DNA of 64,000 nt from Pseudomonas nabeulensis (lineage in GTDB: Bacteria > Pseudomonadota > Gammaproteobacteria > Pseudomonadales > Pseudomonadaceae), in contig NZ_QUZT01000013.1 of NCBI RefSeq assembly GCF_004682045.1, positions 48,030-112,029 of the forward strand, read 5' to 3'. The translations under genes were made by a program, and so were the position numbers. Shown one piece after another: positions 10,112 to 21,489 of this stretch. Numbering within the stretch: the stretch's first letter is position 1; every line of letters begins with the position of its first letter. The notes under the pieces are model-generated. The model saw nothing but the letters and a program-made list of their open reading frames with translations. It was not told the DNA's origin and ran no database searches.

Positions 10112-11413
10112 TTGTTCTTTGAGCGCCACGGTGGTGGTGAGCGAGTCATCCTCGTTCACTTGGATGGACAGGACCCTGAGGCGCGCGAAGATCCGCAGGA
10201 GTTTCAGGAGTTGGCAAATTCGGCCGGCGCCGAGACCGTTGCGTTTTTTAACGTACCGCGTCATCGGCCAACCGCCAAATTCCTGATCGGCAGCGGCAAG
10301 GTCGAGGAACTGCGCGACCTGGTCCACGCCGAAGAAGCCGATCTGGTGATCTTCAATCACGTCCTCACGCCCAGTCAGGAACGCAACCTCGAACGTGTCT
10401 TCGAGTGTCGCGTGATCGACCGTACCGGTCTGATTCTCGATATTTTCGCCCAACGCGCCCGTACCCATGAAGGCAAGCTCCAGGTTGAACTGGCCCAGCT
10501 TGACCACATGAGCACCCGGCTGGTTCGTGGCTGGACTCACCTTGAGCGTCAAGGTGGCGGTATCGGTATGCGTGGTCCGGGTGAAACCCAGCTGGAAACC
10601 GACCGACGCCTGCTGCGGGTTCGCCTGCGTCAGATCAAGGGCCGCCTGGAAAAAGTTCGCAGCCAGCGCGAGCAATCGCGACGTGGCCGCTCCCGTGCGG
10701 ATATCCCGACCGTGTCCCTGGTGGGCTATACCAACGCCGGCAAATCCACACTCTTCAACAACGTGACGAAATCGGACGTGTACGCGGCCGACCAACTGTT
10801 CGCGACCCTCGACCCGACCCTGCGCCGCCTGGACCTGGCGGACCTGGGGCCGATTGTCCTGGCCGATACCGTGGGTTTCATTCGTCACTTGCCCCACAAG
10901 CTGGTCGAGGCATTTCGGTCTACGCTCGAAGAGTCGAGCAATTCTGACTTGCTGTTGCACGTGATCGATGCGGCCGAACCGGATCGCATGCTGCAGATTG
11001 AACAGGTGATGCTGGTGCTGGGCGAGATTGGTGCTCAGGACTTGCCGATCCTCGAGGTCTATAACAAACTCGATTTGCTTGAAGGCGTTGAGCCACAAAT
11101 CCAGCGCGACGAGAACGGCAAGCCCCAGCGGGTATGGCTGTCAGCGCGTGATGGCAGTGGTTTGGAGCTGCTTGAACAGGCCATTGCCGAGTTGCTTGGC
11201 AGCGATTTGTTCGTCGGCACCTTGCGCTTGCCCCAGCGTTTTGCTCGACTGCGTGCACAGTTTTTCGAGTTGGGCGCGGTACAGAAAGAAGAACATGACG
11301 AAGAAGGTGTCAGCTTGCTGGCCGTTCGATTGCCGCGCTCGGAGCTGAATCGGCTGGTCAGCCGTGAAGGCGTTGTACCGACAGAGTTCATCGAACAACA
11401 CACTTTGCAATAA
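10112..11413 (+). CDS. hflX: Ribosome-associated GTPase HflX
   Basis: HflX is a GTPase that splits stalled ribosomes, chiefly under stress. The 433-residue product has an N-terminal HflX domain (FFERHGGGERVILVHLD), a coiled-coil segment, and G-domain motifs GYTNAGKST, DTVGFI and NKLD. The start is TTG at 10112, 12 bases after hfq, preceded by AGGAG. No in-frame ATG lies nearby and the FFERHGGGE start matches homologues. It is the middle gene of the hfq-hflX-hflK-hflC series. Confidence 0.95.
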   Translation: MFFERHGGGERVILVHLDGQDPEAREDPQEFQELANSAGAETVAFFNVPRHRPTAKFLIGSGKVEELRDLVHAEEADLVIFNHVLTPSQERNLERVFECRVIDRTGLILDIFAQRARTHEGKLQVELAQLDHMSTRLVRGWTHLERQGGGIGMRGPGETQLETDRRLLRVRLRQIKGRLEKVRSQREQSRRGRSRADIPTVSLVGYTNAGKSTLFNNVTKSDVYAADQLFATLDPTLRRLDLADLGPIVLADTVGFIRHLPHKLVEAFRSTLEESSNSDLLLHVIDAAEPDRMLQIEQVMLVLGEIGAQDLPILEVYNKLDLLEGVEPQIQRDENGKPQRVWLSARDGSGLELLEQAIAELLGSDLFVGTLRLPQRFARLRAQFFELGAVQKEEHDEEGVSLLAVRLPRSELNRLVSREGVVPTEFIEQHTLQ

Positions 11414-11509
11414 AAGCCTCCGAAAGCGGTTGTGCCGCAGTAGCAGGCATTCTGTAGCATTGGTCGGCGCGCCGTGGGTGCGTCTTTGCTTTATCAGATG
11501 GAGAGCGCT

Positions 11510-12685
11510 ATGGCTTGGAATGAGCCGGGTGGCAACTCGAATAATCAGGATCCTTGGGGTGGTAAACGCCGCAATAATGGCGACCGCAAGGGGCCACCAG
11601 ATCTCGACGAGGCCTTCCGAAAGCTGCAGGAAAGCCTGAATGGGTTGTTCGGTGGTGGAAAAAAACGTGGTGGTGACGACGGCGGTCGCACAAGCAAGGG
11701 TGGCGGCTATGGCCTGCTGGGCCTGGGGCTTGTCGTGCTCGCGGCCGTTTGGCTGTACAGCGCCGTCTACGTCGTGGACGAGCAGGAGCAAGCCGTGGTG
11801 CTGCGCTTCGGCAAGTACTACGAGACTGTCGGCCCGGGCCTGAATATCTACTTCCCGCCGATCGACAAGAAGTACATGGAAAACGTCACGCGTGAGCGTG
11901 CCTACACCAAGCAAGGCCAGATGCTGACCGAAGACGAGAACATCGTCGAAGTGCCGCTGACCGTGCAGTACAAGATCAGCAACCTGCAGGACTTCGTGCT
12001 GAACGTTGATCAGCCGGAAATCAGCCTGCAACACGCAACCGAAAGCGCCCTGCGCCACGTGGTGGGTTCCACCGCCATGGACCAGGTGCTGACCGAAGGT
12101 CGTGAATTGATGGCCAGCGAAATCAAGGAGCGCCTGCAACGGTTCCTGGATACCTATCGCACTGGTATCACCGTGACCCAGGTGAACGTACAGAGCGCCG
12201 CTGCACCGCGCGAAGTACAGGAAGCCTTCGATGACGTGATCCGCGCCCGTGAAGACGAGCAGCGTTCGCGCAACCAGGCCGAAACCTACGCCAACGGCGT
12301 TGTGCCGGAAGCCCGTGGTCAGGCCCAGCGTATCCTCGAGGATGCCAACGGTTACCGCGACGAAGTGGTCTCCCGCGCCAAGGGTGAGGCGGATCGCTTT
12401 ACCAAACTGGTCGCTGAATACCGCAAGGCTCCAGAAGTGACCCGCGAGCGTCTGTATCTGGACACCATGCAGGAAGTCTTCAGCAACACCAGCAAGGTAC
12501 TCGTGACCGGCAACAAAGGTGGGCAGAACAACCTGCTGTACCTGCCGCTGGACAAGATGATCGAAGGGGGGCGTACGGGTAACAGTGCACCGTCCACCAG
12601 CTCGAATGCCGCTGCCAACGAAGCGAGCGCCCGTGCGGCCGCTGACTTGCTGCAACAGCAAACACGTACCAGGGAGAGTCGTTGA
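11510..12685 (+). CDS. hflK: FtsH protease modulator HflK
   Basis: HflK is an SPFH-domain membrane protein that forms a large complex with HflC around the FtsH protease. The 391-residue product begins MAWNEPGGN with a glycine/asparagine-rich cytoplasmic stretch, has one membrane segment (about residues 65-85), and then the SPFH domain (VVDEQEQAVVLRFGKY) on the periplasmic side. The start at 11510 has a GGAG ribosome site. Its stop overlaps the hflC start (TGATG), indicating coupled translation. Confidence 0.95.
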   Translation: MAWNEPGGNSNNQDPWGGKRRNNGDRKGPPDLDEAFRKLQESLNGLFGGGKKRGGDDGGRTSKGGGYGLLGLGLVVLAAVWLYSAVYVVDEQEQAVVLRFGKYYETVGPGLNIYFPPIDKKYMENVTRERAYTKQGQMLTEDENIVEVPLTVQYKISNLQDFVLNVDQPEISLQHATESALRHVVGSTAMDQVLTEGRELMASEIKERLQRFLDTYRTGITVTQVNVQSAAAPREVQEAFDDVIRAREDEQRSRNQAETYANGVVPEARGQAQRILEDANGYRDEVVSRAKGEADRFTKLVAEYRKAPEVTRERLYLDTMQEVFSNTSKVLVTGNKGGQNNLLYLPLDKMIEGGRTGNSAPSTSSNAAANEASARAAADLLQQQTRTRESR

Positions 12686-13551
12686 TGAGCAATAAATCGC
12701 TGACAGCCCTGATTGTGGGCGTCGTCGTGGTCATCGCTGCCTGGAACTGCTTCTACATCGTGTCTCAGACCGAGCGCGCGGTGTTGCTGCAATTTGGTCG
12801 TGTGGTCCAGGCCGATGTTCAGCCGGGTTTGCATGTGAAAGTCCCCTACGTCAACCAGGTGCGCAAGTTCGACGGCCGCCTGATGACCCTGGATGCACCG
12901 ACACAGCGCTTCTTGACCCTGGAAAAGAAAGCCGTGATGGTTGACGCCTACGCCAAGTGGCGCGTCAAGGATGCCGAGCGCTTCTACACTGCGACTTCCG
13001 GCCTCAAGCAGATTGCCGACGAGCGTTTGTCGCGCCGTCTGGAGTCGGGCCTGCGTGACCAGTTTGGTAAGCGCACCCTGCACGAGGTGGTCTCCGGTGA
13101 GCGTGACGCGTTGATGGCTGACATCACCCGTTCGCTGAACACCATGGCGGAAAAAGAGCTGGGCATCGAAGTGATCGATGTTCGGGTCAAGGCTATCGAC
13201 CTGCCAAAAGAAGTGAACCGCAGCGTGTTCGAACGGATGAGCACCGAGCGTGAGCGTGAAGCCCGCGAGCACCGCGCCAAGGGTAACGAACTGGCCGAAG
13301 GTATTCGTGCGGATGCCGACCGTCAGCGCCGTGTACTGCTGGCAGAAGCCTATCGTGAGTCGGAAGAGGCGCGTGGTGATGGTGATGCCCAAGCTGCGGC
13401 GATCTACGCCAAGGCCTACGGCCAGGACCAGGAGTTCTACGCGTTCTACCGCAGCCTGCGTGCCTACCGTGAAAGCTTCGCGAACAAAACCGACGTCATG
13501 GTGCTGGACCCAAGTAGCGATTTCTTCCGCTACCTGGAAAAAGCCAAGTAA
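12685..13551 (+). CDS. hflC: FtsH protease modulator HflC
   Basis: HflC is the partner of HflK and is about the usual length at 288 residues. An N-terminal membrane anchor (LTALIVGVVVVIAAWNCFYI) precedes the SPFH domain (SQTERAVLLQFGRV), and a long helical region runs from about residue 180. The terminator 90 bases downstream suggests that the miaA-hfq-hflX-hflK-hflC transcription unit ends here. I see no DUF2065/YjeT gene directly after hflC, although some relatives have one. Confidence 0.95.
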   Translation: MSNKSLTALIVGVVVVIAAWNCFYIVSQTERAVLLQFGRVVQADVQPGLHVKVPYVNQVRKFDGRLMTLDAPTQRFLTLEKKAVMVDAYAKWRVKDAERFYTATSGLKQIADERLSRRLESGLRDQFGKRTLHEVVSGERDALMADITRSLNTMAEKELGIEVIDVRVKAIDLPKEVNRSVFERMSTEREREAREHRAKGNELAEGIRADADRQRRVLLAEAYRESEEARGDGDAQAAAIYAKAYGQDQEFYAFYRSLRAYRESFANKTDVMVLDPSSDFFRYLEKAK

Positions 13552-13640
13552 TCAGCCCGTCACTGGGTAGGACACACTCCGTCGGGCGGCTAAAACGCCT
13601 GGCGGGGTGATCCTTTCAGAAAACGGGTGTATGATGCGGC

Positions 13641-13664
13641 AGCCGGGAAATTCCCGGCTTTTTT
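13641..13664 (+). terminator. Rho-independent terminator after hflC
   Basis: The stem AGCCGGGAA/TTCCCGGCT closes with a one-base gap and is followed by a T run. It separates the hfl series from hisZ. Confidence 0.85.
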
Positions 13665-13844
13665 GCGTCTGCATGTTTGATTCGGCAGGCGTGACAGGTT
13701 TTTCGAGGAAAGTGCCCGACGAGGCCGGTTACAGGTCGTTCGTCACGTCGCTCTTGCGCGTGGTTTATGCAAGGGGCGGGCATTTTCTGCTTCACTCAAG
13801 GCTCGGCCGAGGGCTGGCCGCCCGGATCAAAGGGGATTGGCGTA

Positions 13845-15032
13845 ATGGCAACGGTAGACCGCTGGCTTCTGCCAGATGGCATCGAAGAAGTACTGCCACC
13901 AGAAGCTGCGCGCATTGAAGTAGCGCGTCGTCAGGTGTTGGATCTGTTCCAGAGCTGGGGTTACGAGTTTGTCGTGACTCCCCATATCGAGTACCTGGAA
14001 TCCCTGCTGACCGGCGCGGGCCAGGACCTGGATCTGCGCACCTTCAAGGTCATCGACCCGCAGTCGGGTCGGCAAATGGGTTTCCGTGCCGACATCACGC
14101 CGCAAGTGGCGCGAATCGATGCGCACACCCTGCGTCGCGAAGGCCCGAGCCGTTTGTGCTACGCCGGCAGCGTCCTGCATGCACAGCCGCGTGCCTTGTC
14201 GTCGTCCCGTAGCCCGATTCAGTTGGGCGCCGAGCTGTACGGCGATGCCAGCCCGAGCAGCGACGTTGAAGTGATCAGCTTGATGCTGGCCATGCTGCAA
14301 CTGGCTGACGTGCCGGATGTCCACATGGACCTGGGTCACGTCGGCATTTACCGAGGCCTGGCCCGCGCGGCCGGTTTGTCTGGTGAAGTGGAGCAACAGT
14401 TGTTCGATGCCCTGCAACGCAAGGCCATCGATGAAGTGATCGCGCTGACTGAAGGCGTGCCTGCGGATCTGGCCGGCATGCTGCGTGCACTGGTGAACCT
14501 GTGCGGTGGCCGTGAAGTGCTGGTGGCTGCCCGTGAGCGCCTGGCCAATGCGCCGGCCCCGGTATTGGCGGCGCTGGACGACGTGCTGGCGATTGCCGAG
14601 CAGTTGTCGGCACGGTTCCCGGAGTTGCCGCTGTATTTCGACCTGGGTGAGTTGCGCGGTTACCACTACCACACCGGTGTGGTGTTCGCCGTATTTGTAC
14701 CGGGTGTTGGCCAAGCCATCGCCCAAGGTGGTCGTTACGACGACATCGGCGCCGACTTCGGTCGTGCGCGTCCGGCCACTGGCTTTTCCACCGATTTGAA
14801 AACCCTGGTGACCCTGGGGCGTGCTGAGGTCGAGCTGCCGTCTGGTGGCATCTGGATGCCCGACAGTACGGACGCAGCACTCTGGCAGCAGGTTTGCCAG
14901 TTGCGCAGTGAGGGTCAGCGTGTCGTCCAGGCTTTGCCTGGGCAGCCATTGGCCGCCGCCCGTGAAGCGGACTGCGACCAGCAATTGATTCTGCAGAACG
15001 GGCTTTGGCAAGTATCGCCACTGGCTTCTTGA
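13845..15032 (+). CDS. hisZ: ATP phosphoribosyltransferase regulatory subunit HisZ
   Basis: HisZ is a histidyl-tRNA synthetase paralogue that activates the short form of HisG in histidine biosynthesis. The 395-residue product shows class II synthetase-like motifs ([13 protein letters not shown] near residue 82, [18 protein letters not shown] near the C-terminus) but lacks a clear anticodon-binding domain. This separates it from HisS. The 180 bases between the preceding terminator and the start hold no other gene I can support, so the promoter should be there. purA follows 54 bases later. Confidence 0.94.
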   Translation: MATVDRWLLPDGIEEVLPPEAARIEVARRQVLDLFQSWGYEFVVTPHIEYLESLLTGAGQDLDLRTFKVIDPQSGRQMGFRADITPQVARIDAHTLRREGPSRLCYAGSVLHAQPRALSSSRSPIQLGAELYGDASPSSDVEVISLMLAMLQLADVPDVHMDLGHVGIYRGLARAAGLSGEVEQQLFDALQRKAIDEVIALTEGVPADLAGMLRALVNLCGGREVLVAARERLANAPAPVLAALDDVLAIAEQLSARFPELPLYFDLGELRGYHYHTGVVFAVFVPGVGQAIAQGGRYDDIGADFGRARPATGFSTDLKTLVTLGRAEVELPSGGIWMPDSTDAALWQQVCQLRSEGQRVVQALPGQPLAAAREADCDQQLILQNGLWQVSPLAS

Positions 15033-16376
<1,344 letters not shown>

Positions 16377-16397
16377 TAAGCTGTTGATGTAAAAAGC

Positions 16398-16425
16398 AAA
16401 GGGCTCCTTCGGGAGCCCTTTGTCG
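16398..16425 (+). terminator. Rho-independent terminator after purA
   Basis: A stem AAAGGGCTCC/GGGAGCCCTTT with a short TTC loop is followed by a T-rich tail. It lies 22 bases after the purA stop. Confidence 0.85.
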
Positions 16426-16440
16426 TTTCTGTCTGCCGAG

Positions 16441-16456
16441 CGGCACGGCCCTTGCT
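16441..16456 (+). promoter_or_regulatory. Candidate sigma-54 promoter upstream of the chemoreceptor gene
   Basis: The sequence CGGCACGGCCCTTGCT matches TGGCACG-N4-TTGCT except for its first base. The GG and GC elements are exactly 10 bases apart. It lies after the purA terminator and 60 bases before the chemoreceptor start. No enhancer site was identified. Confidence 0.5.
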
Positions 16457-16515
16457 TGGGTTCTCTTTTTCGCGGTGCTATCAAATTAATGGCACCCGTG
16501 GTGGAGGGATTCCCG

Positions 16516-18450
16516 ATGTCTGCCGTTCTCTCATTGTTACAAAGCCGTCTGTTGCGGCCGGTGTTCGTTACCCTAGGTATCGCCCTTTTGGTGCAAGTGC
16601 TGGTGGCCGTCGCCCTGACGCGAAGCACGGTGACTGCGTTGGAAGCTGATTTGGGCAATCGCCTGGGCATTGATAGCCAGAAACTGTCTGCCGAACTGTC
16701 CCAGGCCGGCAAGGAAGTCACGTCCGGTCTAGATAGCTTGTCGACCAGCACCCGTCAGCGTTTGACTGCCGGGCTTTCGACTCGCTTGCAGGAAGAGCAG
16801 AAGCAACTGCGTGCGACCCTGGAAAAAGACCTGAAAGACTCTGCCAACGACATGGCGCAACTGTTGGCCTCGGTGGCGCCGCGAGCCATGTGGGACAGCG
16901 ACGTGCCGACGTTGTCGGAATTTGCCCGGCGCGCACAGCGCAATCCCAATGTGTTGTTCGTCGTTTATGACGATGCAGCGGGCGAACACTTGACCCGTTA
17001 CCTGAACCGGGAAAACCCGATCAACCAGGCGTTGCTTGCGAAAGGCCAGGGCGAACGTGCGCTGGACAAAGTCCTGAACGCAGCCAAAAGCGATCCGTCG
17101 GTGTATTACGTCGAGGCCTCCATCAGCCCTAATGGCGTAGAGATCGGCAAAGTGCTTATGGGGGTCTCGACTGCATCAGTGGAAACCGATCTGCAAGCAC
17201 TGGATAAGCGCTTTGCCGCGCTGATTGCCAGCGGTGATCAGTTGGTCGGCGACAGCCTCAAAGGCGCCGCAGCCGACAGCGCTGCCGCCATGGGCGCACG
17301 CCTGCAATCGGCGCAAGCCACCGCTACCCAGATGACCGCCAATACCACCAGTGCCGTGCAGGAAGCGGCCGGCACCCTGCGCTGGCGCATCGGCATGGGG
17401 CTCGCGGTGGTGGGGTTCGGTGTGCTGATGCTGATCGCCATTGTGTTGGGGCGCCGCGTGGTCAATCGTCTGAAACTGCTGATTGCGGCCATGGACGATC
17501 TGGCGGCGGGCGAGGGCGACCTCACCAAGCGCGTGCAAATCAGCAGCAAGGACGAAATCGGCGACATGGCCTCGGCGGTCAATCGCTTTGTGGATAAGTT
17601 GCAACCCATCGTGCGTGAAGCGGGCGATGTGGCCCAGCGTACCGGCGTGGAAATCGGCGCAATGACCTTGCGCAATGCTGGCGCCGATGCAGCGGCCGGC
17701 TTACAGCGTGATGAGGTCGCCGAGAGCTTGCGTGCGCTGTCGCAAATGGCGGATGAGGCCCAGGCCGAAAGCCATGCGATGCAGGCGGCTTTGCAGCAAG
17801 TGGTGGATATTCGCCAGGCTACGGATGAGAACTCGCGCACCTCGGAGGAGGTCGGCGGGTTGATTGAGGCGTTGGCCGGGCAGGTGCAGGCGGGGTCCAA
17901 GGTGATCGAGCGGTTGGCCCAGCAAAGTGAGCAAATCGAAGTGGTGCTGACGGTGATTCATGGTATCGCTGAGCAAACCAACCTGCTCGCCCTCAACGCC
18001 GCAATCGAGGCGGCACGCGCAGGTGAAACCGGGCGTGGTTTTGCGGTGGTAGCGGACGAAGTGCGCGCGCTGGCCAGCAAGACTCAAAGCTCGACCGGTG
18101 ATATCCAGGCGCATATCGTGGCATTGCAGCAAGGTGCGCGTGAGGCTGTCGAGACCATTGGCAAGGCGGGGCGCCAGGCCAATGAAGGTTTGCTGGTACT
18201 GCGCGACAGCGTGCGCTTGCAGCAGACGGTGCAGGCATCAGTGGAGCAGGTGCATGCGGCGATTGGTCTGGCGACGCGTGCAGCCGAGCACCAGGCGCAG
18301 GGCGCGCATGCGGTACGCGGGCGGGTCGAGGTGATTCATGCTCAGGCTGAGCGTGCGGCGCAGGCGGTGGTGGAGACGACCGCCAGTGGCAAGGTGCTGG
18401 ATGGGTTGGCGGCGCAGTTGAAGGCCAGTCTGGGGCAGTTCAGGGCCTGA
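16516..18450 (+). CDS. Methyl-accepting chemotaxis protein
   Basis: This 644-residue transmembrane chemoreceptor has an N-terminal membrane segment (about residues 15-36), a periplasmic region to about residue 285, and a second membrane segment (about 290-312). A HAMP domain (about 315-362) and a cytoplasmic signalling domain follow. The conserved hairpin tip is present near residue 490-520 ([20 protein letters not shown], then [15 protein letters not shown]). The periplasmic part has a helical first half and a small alpha/beta sensor-like stretch ([15 protein letters not shown]), but I cannot name the ligand. There is no C-terminal CheR-docking pentapeptide. The start MSAVLSLLQ follows the GGAGGGATTC ribosome site. 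Confidence 0.9.
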   Translation: MSAVLSLLQSRLLRPVFVTLGIALLVQVLVAVALTRSTVTALEADLGNRLGIDSQKLSAELSQAGKEVTSGLDSLSTSTRQRLTAGLSTRLQEEQKQLRATLEKDLKDSANDMAQLLASVAPRAMWDSDVPTLSEFARRAQRNPNVLFVVYDDAAGEHLTRYLNRENPINQALLAKGQGERALDKVLNAAKSDPSVYYVEASISPNGVEIGKVLMGVSTASVETDLQALDKRFAALIASGDQLVGDSLKGAAADSAAAMGARLQSAQATATQMTANTTSAVQEAAGTLRWRIGMGLAVVGFGVLMLIAIVLGRRVVNRLKLLIAAMDDLAAGEGDLTKRVQISSKDEIGDMASAVNRFVDKLQPIVREAGDVAQRTGVEIGAMTLRNAGADAAAGLQRDEVAESLRALSQMADEAQAESHAMQAALQQVVDIRQATDENSRTSEEVGGLIEALAGQVQAGSKVIERLAQQSEQIEVVLTVIHGIAEQTNLLALNAAIEAARAGETGRGFAVVADEVRALASKTQSSTGDIQAHIVALQQGAREAVETIGKAGRQANEGLLVLRDSVRLQQTVQASVEQVHAAIGLATRAAEHQAQGAHAVRGRVEVIHAQAERAAQAVVETTASGKVLDGLAAQLKASLGQFRA

Positions 18451-18469
18451 GGTTGTCTGTGCCGGCCTC

Positions 18470-18541
18470 ATCGGGGGCAAGCCCCCTCCCACACTTGAAT
18501 GTGTTCACAAATCAAAATGTGGGAGGGGGCTTGCCCCCGAT
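18470..18541. repeat. REPIN, both arms canonical
   Basis: ATCGGGGGCAAGCCCCC and its reverse complement lie in opposite orientation around a short spacer. They sit between the convergent ends of the chemoreceptor and permease genes. Confidence 0.85.
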
Positions 18542-18548
18542 AGCGGTC

Positions 18549-20114
18549 TCAGCGACTCAAATACATCCGAGTCGTTAACAGATAAACCGGCAACCCCGAC
18601 ACCAAAATCAACAACGCCGCATAAGGTGCCGCCGCCGCAAACTCCACATTCGAGGTATGCGCCCACACCGCCGTCGCCAGCGTATTCAACCCGGTCGGGC
18701 TGAGCAGCAACGTCGCGGTCAATTCTTTCATCGCATCCAGGAACACCAGCGCAAACGCCGCCCCCAATGCCGGGAAGATTATCGGCAAGGTCACCCGGCA
18801 AAACGCACTGAACGACGAAGCGCCCAGTGTGCGCGCAGCCTCTTCCAGTTGCGGTGCAGCCTTGTTCAGTGCCGTGCGGATCGGCGCCTGGGCCAGCGGC
18901 AAAAACAACAGCGCATACGCGATCAACAAAAGTGCCGAGGTCTGATACAGCGTCGGCACGTAATGCAGGGCGAAATACACCAGCGTCAGCGCAATCACCA
19001 GGCCGGGCAGGGCGTGCAGCAGGTAAGGCAGGCGTTCGGCCCAGATCGCCAGTTGGCCTTTGTAGCGCACCACCAGCAATCCCACCGGCACCGCCAACAC
19101 CAGGCACAGCGCCGCGCCGCCGAGGGACAGGGCCAGGGAGGAGAGCAGCGCCTCGCCAATCTCGGCCACCGGAAACGCCGCCGACGAACCGACCGCCAAC
19201 CAATAACCGAGCATGCCCAGCGGAATGCCGCTGCCGATGATCGCCAGTGCCAGGCAATAGAGTTGCCCCAGCGGTGCCCACTTGCCCAAGCGAACCTGTT
19301 CGGCATGCCGGGCCGCGCCCTGGCCGATTCGCACGTGTCGGCCTTTGCCGCGCACGCGCAGTTCCAGCCACAGCAAGGTCAGGCACATCACCAGCAGCAC
19401 CGCCGACAGCATGGCGGCATTGGCGTTGCTGAATTCCAGCTCGAATTGCTGATAGATCGCGGTGGTAAAGGTTTGCAAGCCGATGATCGACAGCGCACCG
19501 AACTCCACCAGCATATGCAAGGCGATCAGCAGCGCCCCGGCCAGCAGTGACGGCCACAACAGCGGCAACGTAACGCGGAAAAACACACCCCAGCGATTCA
19601 GGCCCAATGTCCTGGCGGATTCCTCAAGCGAGGGATCCAGATTGCGCAGGGTGGCCGCTACCGGCAAAAACACCAGCGGATATTTGGACAGGCTCATCAC
19701 CAGGATCGCCCCGCCAAGCCCTTCGAAACTGGCACTCAGCGAAACCCAGGTAAAACTGCTGACAAATGCCGGCACCGCAAACGGCAGGCACAAAATCACC
19801 CCCCATATACGGCGTCCCGGCAAGTTGCTGCGCTCCAGTAGCCAGGCCAGTGAAAGGCCAACCACGCCGCATGTCACCGTCACCCCAACCATCAGCGCCA
19901 AGGTGTTGCGCAGCAGCCCGAACACATAAGGCCGCCACAGCAGATGCACCGCTTCCGCCCAGCCAGCCTGCCAGGCCTTGAGCCCAACGTACGCCAGGGG
20001 CAACAGGCTCAGCCCAACCAGGAGCAAGACAGGCAGCAGCAGCCAGATCGAAGGTCGCTTGCGCCTCGGGCTGAAACCCCCGCGCAGGGCGGGGGCGGGG
20101 AGCGATGGGTTCAT
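18549..20114 (-). CDS. ABC transporter permease, iron(III)-type, fused dimer
   Basis: The 521-residue product has about 12 membrane segments and two copies of the binding-protein-dependent permease domain. Each copy contains an EAA loop: EESARTLGLNRWG near residue 165 and EEAARTLGASSFS near residue 430. This double-domain layout is typical of FbpB/HitB/SfuB ferric-ion permeases. Its start overlaps the stop of the binding-protein gene by one base (TGATG), so the two are translationally coupled. No ATPase gene is adjacent, so the ATPase must be encoded elsewhere or shared. Confidence 0.88.
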   Translation of the reverse strand: MNPSLPAPALRGGFSPRRKRPSIWLLLPVLLLVGLSLLPLAYVGLKAWQAGWAEAVHLLWRPYVFGLLRNTLALMVGVTVTCGVVGLSLAWLLERSNLPGRRIWGVILCLPFAVPAFVSSFTWVSLSASFEGLGGAILVMSLSKYPLVFLPVAATLRNLDPSLEESARTLGLNRWGVFFRVTLPLLWPSLLAGALLIALHMLVEFGALSIIGLQTFTTAIYQQFELEFSNANAAMLSAVLLVMCLTLLWLELRVRGKGRHVRIGQGAARHAEQVRLGKWAPLGQLYCLALAIIGSGIPLGMLGYWLAVGSSAAFPVAEIGEALLSSLALSLGGAALCLVLAVPVGLLVVRYKGQLAIWAERLPYLLHALPGLVIALTLVYFALHYVPTLYQTSALLLIAYALLFLPLAQAPIRTALNKAAPQLEEAARTLGASSFSAFCRVTLPIIFPALGAAFALVFLDAMKELTATLLLSPTGLNTLATAVWAHTSNVEFAAAAPYAALLILVSGLPVYLLTTRMYLSR

Positions 20115-21139
20115 CAGTTCAGGCCAACGTCACGTTCCAGGTCCAGGGCTTCTTCGGCATTGCCAAGGTCGGCTGGGGTGACTTTCGGCGGTTGCAGCTC
20201 GCTGAAAGGCTTGAGGCCGCGATTGGACTCCATGCCTTTGCGCAGCGGGTATTCAGCGGAGGTGTTGGTGATGACGCGCTGGCCTTCTTCACTGGCCATG
20301 AACGCCAGCAGTTGTTGGGCCTCCTTGGGGTGCTTGCTGGATTTCAGCGCAGCAGCCGAAGACACGGTGATCAAGCCGCCCACATCACCGTCGGTGAAGT
20401 AATGCAGTTGGGAGTCCAGGTTGGTTTTCTCTTTCTTCAAGGCAAACCAGTAGTAGTTGTTCACCAGCACCGTGGCGACTTCGCCGTTCTCGACGGCTTT
20501 AAGGGCAACCATGTTGTTGCTGTACACCTTGCCGAAAGCGCGCAGGCCGGTGAGCCATTCTTCGGCGGCGTCGCGACCGTGCAGCTTGATGATCGCCACG
20601 GCCTGTTCCTGGAACGCGCCGCTGGTGGGGACGAAGCCGACTTTGCCTTGCCACTCGGGGTTGGCGAAGTCCATGACCGACTTGGGCAGGTCTTTTTCGG
20701 CGATCAGTTTCGGGTTGAACGCCACGACGCGGGTGCGCGCGGTCACGCCCATCCAGTCGCCGTTGGCACCCACGTAATCCTTGGGCAGTACGTCGAGGGT
20801 GCTGGCGTCGATCTTGGCCAGCATGCCTTGCTCGCCGAGTTTGTTCAGTGGCGGCGATTCTTCGGTGTAGATCACATCGGCAGGCGAACGGTCGCCTTCT
20901 TCCACGACCTGGCTGGCGAGCTGGTTGCTGCTGCCTTTACGTACATTGACGTGGATGCCGGTCTTGGCTTCGAAGGCCTTGGCGAGTTCGTCGCCGACTT
21001 CTTTGTGCTGGCCGTTGTACAGGGTCAGGGAGACCTTGTCGGCGGAATAGGCGGTGGGCGAGAGCAGGGTCAGGCCCAGCAGAGTGATGGTCAGGCCACG
21101 CAGAAGGGATGTCTTGAGACGGGTATCGCGGATCATCAT
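20114..21139 (-). CDS. Periplasmic iron(III)-type binding protein
   Basis: The 341-residue product has a signal peptide (about residues 1-32, ending AYSA) and the fold signature of the FbpA/HitA cluster. Examples are LTLYNGQHKEVGDELAKAFEAKTG at the mature N-terminus, DVIYTEESPP, and NNYYWFAL near residue 240 with adjacent tyrosines that coordinate iron in this family. It is the first gene of a two-gene operon with the permease. Upstream, the minus strand contains GATAAACGATAAAG-like sequence on the plus side (21180-21195) that weakly resembles a Fur box. Iron control is plausible but unproven. Confidence 0.87.
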   Translation of the reverse strand: MMIRDTRLKTSLLRGLTITLLGLTLLSPTAYSADKVSLTLYNGQHKEVGDELAKAFEAKTGIHVNVRKGSSNQLASQVVEEGDRSPADVIYTEESPPLNKLGEQGMLAKIDASTLDVLPKDYVGANGDWMGVTARTRVVAFNPKLIAEKDLPKSVMDFANPEWQGKVGFVPTSGAFQEQAVAIIKLHGRDAAEEWLTGLRAFGKVYSNNMVALKAVENGEVATVLVNNYYWFALKKEKTNLDSQLHYFTDGDVGGLITVSSAAALKSSKHPKEAQQLLAFMASEEGQRVITNTSAEYPLRKGMESNRGLKPFSELQPPKVTPADLGNAEEALDLERDVGLN

Positions 21140-21249
21140 CCGGGGTGTTCCTCACTTGAGTGCAACAAATCCTTACAAGGATAAACGATAAAGTTTCTCA
21201 GGTGCGGACAAGGAGGAGGTTGGCGGGAAAGTTTTCGAACGTCAGAAAC

Positions 21250-21273
21250 GAAAAAACCCGCTTTCGCGGGTTT
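21250..21273 (-). terminator. Terminator of the downstream tRNA-Leu gene
   Basis: On the minus strand AAACCCGCGAAAGCGGGTTTTTTCG forms a stem CCCGC/GCGGG with a T run. It lies just after the tRNA-Leu at 21284-21370. Confidence 0.85.
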
Positions 21274-21283
21274 GATCTGAATT

Positions 21284-21370
21284 TGGTGCCCAGGAGAAGA
21301 CTCGAACTTCCACGACCGTAAGGTCACCAGCACCTGAAGCTGGCGTGTCTACCAATTTCACCACCTGGGC
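21284..21370 (-). tRNA. tRNA-Leu (CAG), copy 2
   Basis: Read on the minus strand, the gene begins GCCCAGGTGGTGAAATTGG and ends with an encoded CCA. The acceptor arms GCCCAGG/CCTGGGC pair perfectly. The anticodon loop TTCAGGT gives anticodon CAG. The long variable arm is typical of class II leucine tRNAs. It is the second copy in transcription order and lies in a 240-bp tandem repeat with the gene at 21524-21610. Confidence 0.96.
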
Positions 21371-21489
21371 ATTATCTAACAACGTTGCCGCTGTTGATGG
21401 AGCGAACTATACGGAGGGCTTTTTGATCTGTAAACCCCTGATTCAAAAAAATAAATCGAGATTTACGTTAAAAATCAAAGGCCTGAAAC

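Noticed and set aside
13607..13918. A 103-codon frame across the terminator upstream of hisZ.
   Set aside because: It runs through the hflC terminator and overlaps hisZ out of frame; no ribosome site or family.
18470..18541. Repeated palindromes that might be read as CRISPR repeats.
   Set aside because: They are paired inverted REP elements scattered singly between genes, without regular spacers or cas genes.
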